Source: a virus | Direction: 5' to 3' (one strand) | Length of the DNA stretch: 37,413 nt | IMG/VR virus record: IMGVR_UViG_3300020471_001081 | Coordinates: 1-37,413 of that record | In this document: piece by piece, positions 21,467 through 27,868 of the stretch | Layout: every line of letters begins with the position of its first letter | Position numbering within the stretch: the first letter of the stretch is position 1 | Made by a program: the position numbers and the translations under genes | The notes under the pieces: generated by a model | Told to the model about the DNA's origin: nothing | Database searches by the model: none | Seen by the model: the letters and a program-made list of their open reading frames with translations, nothing else

Positions 21467-21581
21467 CGTTTTTATTTATATGTAGCAATAATTCTTGCCA
21501 CTTCCCATGCCTAGCTTGTTGTCTTCTTAGTTCTTTGCAATGAGGGCAATCACACAATTCCGTCGAAGCTGTCGAGGTCAT
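21441..21581 (-). CDS. 46-residue Cys-cluster peptide
   Basis: ATG 21581 opens a 46-residue frame that overlaps both neighbours. It contains CDCPHC (residues 10-15) followed by a basic helix (KELRRQQARHGKWQELLLH), which could form a minimal metal-binding knuckle. Overlap on both sides (32 and 26 bases) is longer than typical coupling, so the gene is uncertain. Confidence 0.4.
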   Translation of the reverse strand: MTSTASTELCDCPHCKELRRQQARHGKWQELLLHINKNDEKSRRTS

Positions 21582-21720
21582 TTGCTTTAGCCGCTAAACC
21601 AGTATAGATCCCGTGTTGAGGGTGGTCTGGTCTATGACGGCCATCGAGAACGTACCAACGCTCCATATCAAGTACTCTCTGGCGATCTTCTTCTAGCCAT
21701 TCTTTCTGGTACGCAATCAT
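21550..21720 (-). CDS. 56-residue protein, unknown function
   Basis: ATG 21720 overlaps the upstream stop by four bases. The product reads MIAYQKEWLEEDRQRVLDME, then WYVLDGRHRPDHPQHGIYTGLAA. The 'DGRHRPDHP.HG.YTGL' segment is known to me from small proteins of marine cyanophages and possibly cyanobacteria, but no function is established. Coupling to its neighbours supports it. Confidence 0.6.
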   Translation of the reverse strand: MIAYQKEWLEEDRQRVLDMERWYVLDGRHRPDHPQHGIYTGLAAKANDLDSFDGIV

Positions 21721-21872
21721 TGAAGTTTTAATGTTCGATTAGGCCATAGCCTAGCTTCTATAAAGTCAACATCATCAATCGTTAGACTGTTGTTGTTTTG
21801 TTCGGTAGCAGATGTTAATACCCAAAGCGTGAAGCGTTTGCCTTGGTTACTGCTAAAAAATAGTTGTTTCAC
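21717..21872 (-). CDS. 51-residue protein, GTG start
   Basis: GTG 21872 overlaps the upstream TGA by four bases, and its own stop overlaps the next ATG by four. The product begins MKQLFFSSNQGKRFTLWVLT and continues with a short acidic strand (LTIDDVDFIEARLWP). It looks like a small beta-rich protein. Function not known. Confidence 0.55.
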   Translation of the reverse strand: MKQLFFSSNQGKRFTLWVLTSATEQNNNSLTIDDVDFIEARLWPNRTLKLQ

Positions 21873-22048
21873 TGTCCACGCCAATTTCTCGGTCTGTTTG
21901 CTTCAACTCTTGCTATGTCTTTTTCAATAGCATTTAGGCGGTGAAAAATTTCTCTAATATCACCTTGCCGTTTGCTTGACCTGTTAGACAAGACCATCAG
22001 CAACGCTGACACCATAGCACCAAGAAGAGCAGCGTAGATTTCAGGCAT
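21869..22048 (-). CDS. 59-residue single-pass membrane protein
   Basis: Starts MPEIYAALLGAMVSALLMVL, an N-terminal membrane segment of about 18 residues, followed by a basic, amphipathic cytoplasmic helix (NRSSKRQGDIREIFHRLNAI) and a short polar tail. It overlaps the upstream gene by eight bases and the next by four. Small one-pass proteins of this type include pinholins, superinfection-exclusion proteins and spanin partners. It is one of several lysis candidates in a window without a visible endolysin. Confidence 0.65.
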   Translation of the reverse strand: MPEIYAALLGAMVSALLMVLSNRSSKRQGDIREIFHRLNAIEKDIARVEANRPRNWRGQ

Positions 22049-22232
22049 TTACATTAGGCCAAGTTCCTTGCTGAATCCTAATCCATTCCTTTTGAGCTTC
22101 TACTAGATCAGGCTTAGAAACATCTGGATCATTAATGATGCTCCATAGCTCAATTCTTTTATTTATAGATTCAACGGTTATTCCATAACTTTTAGAAATA
22201 GTCTCTTTTTGTTCTTGGCTTAGGAATTTCAT
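22041..22232 (-). CDS. 63-residue helical protein, first gene of leftward stack
   Basis: Begins MKFLSQEQKETISKSYGITV and is helical, with a Trp-rich C-terminal half (EWIRIQQGTWPNVNA). The N-terminal 'LSQEQKETISKSYGITVESINKRIELW' is reminiscent of a helix-turn-helix, but weakly. A -10-like ACTACATTAG lies upstream on the same strand. It heads the six-gene stack and may be regulatory. Function not known. Confidence 0.6.
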   Translation of the reverse strand: MKFLSQEQKETISKSYGITVESINKRIELWSIINDPDVSKPDLVEAQKEWIRIQQGTWPNVNA

Positions 22233-22283
22233 TACTTTTTATCCATTTATGACTAATGTAGTTATGTTTTCTATGTTTTCCGC

Positions 22284-22724
22284 ATGGCAGAAACAAAAGC
22301 TGACGAACCAAAAAAGAAAAATCCTCTCCAAAAACTAAAGGAGGGTTTTGATGATAAAGAAGAACAACTGCAAGTTTTATCTACATTTGTGAGGCTTGGC
22401 GTTGTGATTTGGAGTGGGTTTATCTTAACTTTAAACTATGTAGAATTGCCAGGTTTAGGTAAACAAGAAAGGATCGACCCGACTTTCATAGCAAGCGTTT
22501 TCACGGGAGCACTTGCCAGTTTTGGGCTTGAAACTGCAAAGAAAAGAGGTGATGGAACTTACAAAGCTGATGAAGAGAAAAAGAAAGCTCAAGCTGGTTC
22601 GGGAGGCGGTGTTCCTTACACAATGATTCGAGTTGAAACGCCAATCAAGCTTGTACCAGTTGAACCTAAAATCGACCCAATAACAAATAAACCTATTGAT
22701 CCTGAAAGTGGGAGGTTGACATGA
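22284..22724 (+). CDS. Two-pass membrane protein, holin-like candidate
   Basis: The 146-residue protein has a Lys/Glu-rich N-terminus, a membrane segment at about 34-55 (FVRLGVVIWSGFILTLNYVEL), a second at about 66-88 (FIASVFTGALASFGLETA) and a soluble, Pro-rich C-terminus. I recall similar proteins in T4-like cyanophages without established function. Two membrane segments with a charged N-terminus fit a class II holin, but the long tail is unusual. It opens a five-gene rightward operon with a coiled-coil membrane protein and exported proteins. Confidence 0.7.
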   Translation: MAETKADEPKKKNPLQKLKEGFDDKEEQLQVLSTFVRLGVVIWSGFILTLNYVELPGLGKQERIDPTFIASVFTGALASFGLETAKKRGDGTYKADEEKKKAQAGSGGGVPYTMIRVETPIKLVPVEPKIDPITNKPIDPESGRLT

Positions 22725-22930
22725 TGAGTGAAGATCTTTCGATTGATGCAAGACAAGAAACTCGTATTGTCTGCCAAGAGATGAAAATTAAACGAGCAGA
22801 AGAAAAGATAAACGATTTAGAAGATAGGGTCAGACTTTTAGAGAAAAGGGTATTCCAAGCTGCCGCAGTTGTTAGTGCTGCTCTGGCATTATTAGGATTA
22901 CTAGCACAGATTTCAAAAGCCTACTTATGA
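22721..22930 (+). CDS. XhlA-like coiled-coil, C-terminal membrane anchor
   Basis: The 69-residue protein has a coiled coil (AEEKINDLEDRVRLLEKRV) and one C-terminal membrane helix (AAAVVSAALALLGLLAQI). The layout is that of XhlA-type haemolysin/holin partners. It overlaps the upstream stop (ATGATGA) and the downstream ATG. Either the first or the second ATG (22721 or 22724) may be used. A lysis role together with the preceding membrane protein is a reasonable inference. Confidence 0.65.
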   Translation: MMSEDLSIDARQETRIVCQEMKIKRAEEKINDLEDRVRLLEKRVFQAAAVVSAALALLGLLAQISKAYL

Positions 22931-23427
22931 AACGCTTTCTTCCCCTCTTGCTTTTATTAGCAGCTCCAGCCAGTGCTGACATAGCAATCAAGCATACTCA
23001 ATCAGCAAGCTTAAAAGTTGATGGAGCAGCAGTACAGGCCATTAGAGTTCCATCTACTTACGCTGTCTCTGGTAACAACATGAAAGTTACTACTGGAGAG
23101 CATTTTGGAAAGATAACAGCAGGATCAGCCACAGCAGCAGCAACACTTGATGTTGGTGTGTACGAGATGAATACTTCGGGCAGCAGCTTCAGTTTTGAAG
23201 AAAGCTGGCTCCAAGGAGACGCTATCCCTGCCATCGGAAGTGGTGTGGATGTCTCCGCAGGAGTTGTAGCTGATATGCCAGCCTTCGGAAATACAGTTGT
23301 CACCTCTGGAGGCGTAGCTGGAAATTTAGCTGGAACGATTACAAGTGCTGGAGTCGTTACCATCACTGCTGGAGGAGCAGGTACAACAGCGACAGGACAA
23401 TCAAGTTCAGAAATAACTGTTAAATAG
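22927..23427 (+). CDS. Exported Ala/Gly/Thr-rich protein
   Basis: The 166-residue precursor begins MKRFLPLLLLLAAPASA with a clear signal peptide, cut after ASA at about residue 17. The mature part is a repetitive beta-rich chain (IKHTQSASLKVDGAAVQAIR; TITSAGVVTITAGGAGTTAT). I recall closely patterned proteins in T4-like cyanophages ('IAIKHT.SA.L.VDG.A'). Signal peptides on phage proteins that are not lysins are rare, so this is probably secreted, periplasmic or virion-associated. Its start overlaps the upstream stop. Confidence 0.7.
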   Translation: MKRFLPLLLLLAAPASADIAIKHTQSASLKVDGAAVQAIRVPSTYAVSGNNMKVTTGEHFGKITAGSATAAATLDVGVYEMNTSGSSFSFEESWLQGDAIPAIGSGVDVSAGVVADMPAFGNTVVTSGGVAGNLAGTITSAGVVTITAGGAGTTATGQSSSEITVK

Positions 23428-23873
23428 TGCATAAAATATATAAGTTATTATTGCTTATATCCTTTACAGGAACTAGCGTTTCTGCTGTTCCCGTTGTGCC
23501 AACCTTCTCAACTGGTACTCTAAACAGCAGACAAGAAACTAAAACTGTGGTGAATGAAACTATCACCTCAGTTGATTACCGTTCAGGATATGAATACGTT
23601 GTCTCTGGGCATAATATCGAACCACTAAATACAAACACTATTTCACCTAAAGCTGTATTAAATACACCTCAAACAGTTGACAACATCACCTTTACATGGA
23701 CATCAGTAGATGTAACGCCAGCAAACAAGCCCGACTGGGGAATAAAAACTGCTGGCAACGCTTTTTCATTCACAGAGACACTAGCCAATCCTGGCCTTTC
23801 AAATGTAACAACAATCAACCGAACCACTACAACAGAATCCTTAGTCGAATCGGTATCTGTCTTTACTCAATAA
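23427..23873 (+). CDS. Exported protein, second of the set
   Basis: GTG 23427 shares a base with the previous stop. The 148-residue precursor has a signal peptide (MHKIYKLLLLISFTGTSVSA) and a Ser/Thr/Val-rich beta-type chain with the segment SGYEYVVSGHNIEP and, near the end, INRTTTTESLVESVSVFTQ. It looks like a divergent relative of the preceding protein, with a shared 'yxVSG.N' strand (AVSGNNM in the first, VVSGHNI in this one). The two were probably produced by duplication. Role unknown; export is the main clue. Confidence 0.65.
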   Translation: MHKIYKLLLLISFTGTSVSAVPVVPTFSTGTLNSRQETKTVVNETITSVDYRSGYEYVVSGHNIEPLNTNTISPKAVLNTPQTVDNITFTWTSVDVTPANKPDWGIKTAGNAFSFTETLANPGLSNVTTINRTTTTESLVESVSVFTQ

Positions 23874-24556
23874 CATTTAGTCAACCAGTATTTGCAAACT
23901 CAACAACAATAGCCTCTCCAAGTGCAACATCACAAGGCTCGGTAATTAATCAAGGTATCCAGGTTCAGTCGGGAAGCTTTATGTTTCAAGAAGTAGGTGA
24001 TGGAATCCGTTGCAGTGGCACGACTCTTACAATTAATCCCTTCATTTCTAAAGTGAATACTTGGAAAGATCCGTTTGAACCTTATTACCAAGAAAATGTA
24101 TATGATGATAGTACAGATGATGACGGTAATTTAATAAATCCTGGTGGAGTTTTATATACAAAACCAGTTAGAACAGGGCAAGCTAAAAATAACTTAAGTT
24201 TTAATTATGGTATTACAGCTACGATTGCCGTTCCACTAGATAGACGCATGACTAATAACTGCGTAGCTGCTATGAATACAAGAGTAAAGTATTTAGAACA
24301 AGCCTATAAAGCTAAAAAGTTAGATTATGCTTTGGGACGTTTAAAAGTATGTGCTGAGCAATTAAAACTAGGTGTTGTTTATGCAAAAGACAGTCCTAGT
24401 TATGTTGTTTGTGAAGATGTAAGACTAGTCAATCCTCCTAATACATTGCCAGATCACACTCATAGTATTGAGGTGACTGAAGTTACTTCCGAGAGTCTCT
24501 CTGATCCTTTTTCCTTTCAGCGAGGGACTTTACAGGAGGTTTCTTCCCCCGAATAG
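23696..24556 (+). CDS. Exported cyanophage-type virion protein, start unclear
   Basis: The mature part (from about 23900, NSTTIASPSATSQGSVINQG) matches, as I recall, a conserved cyanophage protein with 'I.C.G.TL...PF', 'NPG..L...P.RTGQ..N.S.N.GI.ATI..PLD' and 'C....LVNPP....PHTHSI'. A signal-peptide-like stretch (RIGICLYSITFSQPVFA) precedes it, yet no ATG, GTG or TTG lies in frame close to it. The only upstream standard start is ATG 23696, deep in the previous gene; the next is inside the mature part. Translation may use ATC/ATA, or be coupled at the previous stop. Its 3' end overlaps the convergent gene by 74 bases. Confidence 0.6.
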   Translation: MDISRCNASKQARLGNKNCWQRFFIHRDTSQSWPFKCNNNQPNHYNRILSRIGICLYSITFSQPVFANSTTIASPSATSQGSVINQGIQVQSGSFMFQEVGDGIRCSGTTLTINPFISKVNTWKDPFEPYYQENVYDDSTDDDGNLINPGGVLYTKPVRTGQAKNNLSFNYGITATIAVPLDRRMTNNCVAAMNTRVKYLEQAYKAKKLDYALGRLKVCAEQLKLGVVYAKDSPSYVVCEDVRLVNPPNTLPDHTHSIEVTEVTSESLSDPFSFQRGTLQEVSSPE

Positions 24557-25301
24557 CTAACAGCTTCTTAGTAATCTTCTTGGAAAATGATTTAACCTGC
24601 CCTTTAACTTGCTTTTGAAAGAATTTTGCTATTGGCTGACCAATAACAGTAACACCAATAACTGACGTAACAGCAATCACAGATGTATTTACAAGAACAG
24701 TAGGTTGTGGAGCGTAATTACCTGCTATTTCTATAGGACTTAAACCTTCCCATACTGTTTCACATTTACCTGTAAGCTCATCTCTTTTCCAGCCTTTAAT
24801 TCTTGCAAGTCCGCCTTTACCTAACGAACCAACAGGAGTTTTAGCAAGTGTGTCTAACGGTGGGCAAGGCAGAATATCTGCAATAAACTCTCCATCAACA
24901 TCTGGAATTTTAAACTCTTGTTGCCCTACATCGGTATCTCCCTTCTCGTCATTTTCGCTATTCTCTTCTTCCACTTCCTTTCTCTGATTCCCTTTTAACT
25001 TTGGAATAGGTGGAACTATTTCTGGCTCTTCTGCTTTTACAGGTCCAACAGCAGATAGTCCGTCCCAATCAACAGCCATACTCTCAAGCGTTGGTACGTT
25101 TCCATCGCAGACATAGAAATTTCCAGCAGGATCTGTAGTAACTAAATTTTTATTTTTTAACGTCCTAGCCCTTACACAGCCAGGCATTTGAATAACTGGG
25201 AAACCTATATTGCTAGGTATTTGTGGGTTTGATGTACGGATTATTGTTGTATCAATTGAAGCGTCTGGTATCTCTCTAATTCCAATTTCTTCTATTTCCA
25301 T
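24483..25301 (-). CDS. Cyanophage-type structural protein, C-terminal membrane/basic region
   Basis: The 272-residue protein contains PGCVRARTLKNKNLVTTDPAGN and CDGNVPTLESM at about residues 40-75, an acidic Glu-rich segment (EEENSENDEKGD) at about 110-125, a hydrophobic helix (VNTSVIAVTSVIGVTVIG) at about 207-225 and a basic tail (KKITKKLLAIRGKKPPVK). I recall the 'PGCV.A...N..L..DDP.GN...CDG..PS' block from T4-like cyanophage proteins next to structural genes. The order acidic segment, membrane segment, basic tail suggests a membrane or virion protein. Function not established. Confidence 0.7.
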   Translation of the reverse strand: MEIEEIGIREIPDASIDTTIIRTSNPQIPSNIGFPVIQMPGCVRARTLKNKNLVTTDPAGNFYVCDGNVPTLESMAVDWDGLSAVGPVKAEEPEIVPPIPKLKGNQRKEVEEENSENDEKGDTDVGQQEFKIPDVDGEFIADILPCPPLDTLAKTPVGSLGKGGLARIKGWKRDELTGKCETVWEGLSPIEIAGNYAPQPTVLVNTSVIAVTSVIGVTVIGQPIAKFFQKQVKGQVKSFSKKITKKLLAIRGKKPPVKSLAERKKDQRDSRK

Positions 25302-25883
25302 TTAAGTAAAAGAAAACCATCCAGTAATAATGTGTTTTTCTAAAGTATGGCTAACTCTTCCACGGTGAGTATGTGTCCAATCACAAGGCCAAATAATTGT
25401 ATAGCCTTTTTGGGCTGGTATATAAAGATTTTGATGAAACCATTCAGTGCCACCATCAGGGACATCATTAAGATACGTCATCCATGCTAAATGCCTATAA
25501 ACAGTATTAGGTGAAGCATTAGTTCTTTCTGTATGCCAAGCTTTATAACCACCTGACACTGGATAAGATTGCATCCTCATGCCTTGCATTAGTTCAAATC
25601 TTGATGTCTTGCAAAAAGGAAATTTATTACAATAGCTATTTAGTACTGTTTGTAATGCTGCTAAAAAGTTTTGAATATGTGGCACATTTATTTGATGAGG
25701 GATATATAAATCAACAGAATCTTTTACGTTTTTATCAACATTAATATCACCCTTACTATTATAACTTTGACCTTTTGTAACAGGCAAAAATGTCTGTTGC
25801 TTTTTAAATTCTAATAAGTTATCACATATTTTAATGTCTATAAAATCACCCCAAACAAAATCAGTACTCTTTTCTTTTTCCAC
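25302..25883 (-). CDS. 2OG-Fe(II) oxygenase, prolyl-hydroxylase type
   Basis: From GTG 25883 the product is 193 residues. It carries the 2-oxoglutarate/iron pattern: MRMQSYPVSGGYKAWHTE with metal ligands H117 and E119, TYLNDVPDGGTEWF, then GYTIIWPCDWTHTHRGR with a second His (H171 or H173) and a downstream K183 for 2-oxoglutarate. Such enzymes hydroxylate proteins or nucleic acids. The first carboxylate is Glu instead of the common Asp. The gene follows another oxygenase gene by one base, so the two are coexpressed. They are frequent in T4-like cyanophages, where no clear target is known. Confidence 0.75.
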   Translation of the reverse strand: MEKEKSTDFVWGDFIDIKICDNLLEFKKQQTFLPVTKGQSYNSKGDINVDKNVKDSVDLYIPHQINVPHIQNFLAALQTVLNSYCNKFPFCKTSRFELMQGMRMQSYPVSGGYKAWHTERTNASPNTVYRHLAWMTYLNDVPDGGTEWFHQNLYIPAQKGYTIIWPCDWTHTHRGRVSHTLEKHIITGWFSFT

Positions 25884-25884
25884 T

Positions 25885-26523
25885 TTATTTGAACCAGTTA
25901 GTATCTAAGGTTGAATCATGCCCAGTGCCAAACTTTCCAACAGGGAAAAAATTACAGGCTAAAGATCTTCTTGGAATTGATGATTTGAACGGAGGATGAA
26001 AATGTTTTAGATAACTAGGAAAAAATAACATTAATCCCTTTTTAATAGGAGCTACATACGACACACAAGTAAATGGATTGTCATTCTTAGTTTGAACAAA
26101 CCAACCATTATTTAATTGTTCATTGATTGGATTAGTAAAATGCAATTGAGCATGATCTTCTGAACAAGTATCAAAGTATAGAACAGATGAATACAAGCAA
26201 TTTCTATGATTATGTATAGCCATCTCTTTACCGTCTTTATTTTCAGTAATCCATGATGTTGTTATCATCCATTCATGAGGAACTCCAAGAATACTATTGA
26301 CCCAAGAAGCAAAAATATCTGTTATAGCTTGCTTTGTCTCTAGGTTTTTATCTAAAATTCTCCAATCAATATCTTCTTTAGCCTCCTTAAATTGTTTATC
26401 TTGATCTTGCATCATTCCTTTGTAATCTTTTAATTGATCACATATTTCATCAGGAATTTGCACAGCACCTATTGGAATACAAAAAGCACTTACAGTATTA
26501 ATTTCTAACTCATTAGCAGTCAT
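25885..26523 (-). CDS. 2OG-Fe(II) oxygenase, Oxy_5-like family
   Basis: ATG 26523 gives 212 residues; a GTG at 26544 is less likely. The segment TTSWITENKDGKEMAIHNHR holds metal-ligand candidates H104 and H106. It is followed by SVLYFD and later KKGLMLFFPSYLKHFHPPFK (second His, H174 or H176) and RRSLACNFFP with a probable 2-oxoglutarate-binding Arg. This is the layout of the putative 2OG-Fe(II) oxygenase family PF13759 seen in phages. It overlaps the upstream membrane protein gene by 11 bases and lies one base from the second oxygenase. Substrate unknown. Confidence 0.7.
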   Translation of the reverse strand: MTANELEINTVSAFCIPIGAVQIPDEICDQLKDYKGMMQDQDKQFKEAKEDIDWRILDKNLETKQAITDIFASWVNSILGVPHEWMITTSWITENKDGKEMAIHNHRNCLYSSVLYFDTCSEDHAQLHFTNPINEQLNNGWFVQTKNDNPFTCVSYVAPIKKGLMLFFPSYLKHFHPPFKSSIPRRSLACNFFPVGKFGTGHDSTLDTNWFK

Positions 26524-27070
26524 TCCATTGACCAGCAAGATCACTACTTAAATTGCCAACCTGCTTTCTTGCTTGCCCAAAAAATATTCCAGCTAATACT
26601 GGCCCTACTATTGGAACGCTGGCTATAGCTGGTGTTACTTGAACGCTTGCACTATCAGCAATCAGTTGACCATTAGAGCGACCTTGTGCCATTTTTTCAA
26701 TACAGGCAATCTGATCTGCTGAAAGTTTTCCGTCCTGTCCTTTCGGATAGATTGCAAATTGAGCTACATCTTGTTTATGTGTATATCTCTTCTTAATCCC
26801 ACCATTAAACGTAGGCTTGGAATCATCAATGATAGTTGTGACTAGCTTTGGATCGTGCTGCTTAGAGTTAAACATCCACTCTTCTGCACCATCAGGCTTA
26901 GTCTCACTCCTGATTTGAATTGAACTATAAGGAGTACTAGAAAGCTTGGCAATGTCTGGAATGCCAGAATCTTTACGAGCCAGAAGATTAAGGCTCATAA
27001 AGTTTGTAGCAATTAAACCACCGCCTAGAACAAGAGAAGTTAGGCCGTTAAATGACTTAAATTGAATCAC
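26513..27070 (-). CDS. 185-residue membrane-associated protein
   Basis: Begins MIQFKSFNGLTSLVLGGGLI, with an N-terminal membrane segment, and has a second hydrophobic stretch near the C-terminus (AIASVPIVGPVLAGIFFG, about residues 145-163). The middle is basic and Ser/Thr-rich (TTIIDDSKPTFNGGIKKRY). It overlaps the oxygenase gene and the upstream membrane-protein gene. Similar double-anchored proteins occur in cyanophages near tail genes, in my recollection. Function unknown. Confidence 0.6.
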   Translation of the reverse strand: MIQFKSFNGLTSLVLGGGLIATNFMSLNLLARKDSGIPDIAKLSSTPYSSIQIRSETKPDGAEEWMFNSKQHDPKLVTTIIDDSKPTFNGGIKKRYTHKQDVAQFAIYPKGQDGKLSADQIACIEKMAQGRSNGQLIADSASVQVTPAIASVPIVGPVLAGIFFGQARKQVGNLSSDLAGQWNDC

Positions 27071-27273
27071 TTAGTAAAAGGATTAACAGGGCCAGTAGCT
27101 GAAGGCATTTTTGGAATAGATGGCATTGCTCCTTTAACAAGAGCAGGCAATTGCTTTTGCACTTCAGTCATTATGGATTCTGTAATCTTGCCACGATTAA
27201 AGTAAGCAAACGTACCACCAGCTACCGCCAACACTAGAGCAGTAGCATTTATATAGGTAAGAACCTTAATCAT
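27067..27273 (-). CDS. 68-residue membrane-anchored protein
   Basis: Starts MIKVLTYINATALVLAVAGG with one membrane segment, then a helix (ITESIMTEVQKQLPALVKGA) and a Pro-rich end (MPSIPKMPSATGPVNPFTK). It overlaps its upstream neighbour by four bases and its downstream neighbour by four. I recall this small-protein layout near tail genes of T4-like cyanophages. Function unknown. Confidence 0.65.
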   Translation of the reverse strand: MIKVLTYINATALVLAVAGGTFAYFNRGKITESIMTEVQKQLPALVKGAMPSIPKMPSATGPVNPFTK

Positions 27274-27416
27274 CCAATTTCATCCAGGTTAGCCTTTAGT
27301 AATTGAGCTGTTTTGGCTTCTAATTTTGCTTGTCCCTCTTTCCATTCAGCAGCTTTTGTCTCTTGCTCTACTTGTAATTGCTTGACTTCTGCTGCAAGGC
27401 TTAAACGATCAGACAT
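27270..27416 (-). CDS. 48-residue helical protein
   Basis: ATG 27416 opens a frame of 48 residues (MSDRLSLAAEVKQLQVEQET) that ends on TGA within the next ATG (ATGA). It is an uninterrupted charged helix with coiled-coil character (KEGQAKLEAKTAQLLKANL). Its clean coupling to the following membrane protein supports it. Such short helices accompany membrane proteins as partners; function unknown. Confidence 0.6.
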   Translation of the reverse strand: MSDRLSLAAEVKQLQVEQETKAAEWKEGQAKLEAKTAQLLKANLDEIG

Positions 27417-27459
27417 GAAAATAATACATTTACCGAAATTATAAACCTATTTTGCACAT

Positions 27460-27825
27460 CTACAACTTACGCTCAATTTTTGAAGGCCACCAAGGTAAAG
27501 CTAAGTTTGATTTTGTCCCGTCTTGTAGTTCTTTCAAAAGATCGTTTACTTCTGTTTCCATTTCATTAACTTTTGTTGTTCCTAAAACATCCTTAGCCCA
27601 CCCACAACAGATTTCGTCTGTTAAAGAGTCGAAATCAATAAAATTTTCACTATCTGGACTGCTTAAAGTTACTCTTCCATATTGAAAAGTAACTTCTGTG
27701 CCGCTAACTCCATTCCCTCGTTCAATCTCTCCTACAAGCAGTACGTCCATCGTTTTACAAACGTTAGACAAACCTCCTTCAGTAGGAACCTTATCGATGC
27801 AAGTAACTAACCAAGTTAAAGCCAT
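27460..27825 (-). CDS. Small conserved cyanophage-type protein (DUF7936-like)
   Basis: The 121-residue protein begins MALTWLVTCIDKVPTEGGLS and contains FDSLTDEICCGWAKDVLGTT and KVNEMETEVNDLLKEL. The order 'xLTxEx..GW.K..LG..KV.EME' agrees with a small cyanophage family I know as DUF7936-like; the numbering is from memory. It sits at the end of the fibre genes. Role unknown, possibly virion-associated. Confidence 0.6.
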   Translation of the reverse strand: MALTWLVTCIDKVPTEGGLSNVCKTMDVLLVGEIERGNGVSGTEVTFQYGRVTLSSPDSENFIDFDSLTDEICCGWAKDVLGTTKVNEMETEVNDLLKELQDGTKSNLALPWWPSKIERKL

Positions 27826-27868
27826 TGTTTTTGTTAAAAAAGTTTAAAAGCAGAGTGAATAATCATTG

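Noticed and set aside
23740-23880. Programmed -1 frameshift fusing the second and third exported proteins
   Set aside because: No canonical slippery heptamer in the correct frame was found in the overlap; only an A-run near 23746 is weakly suitable. A separate signal peptide in the third protein argues for two products.
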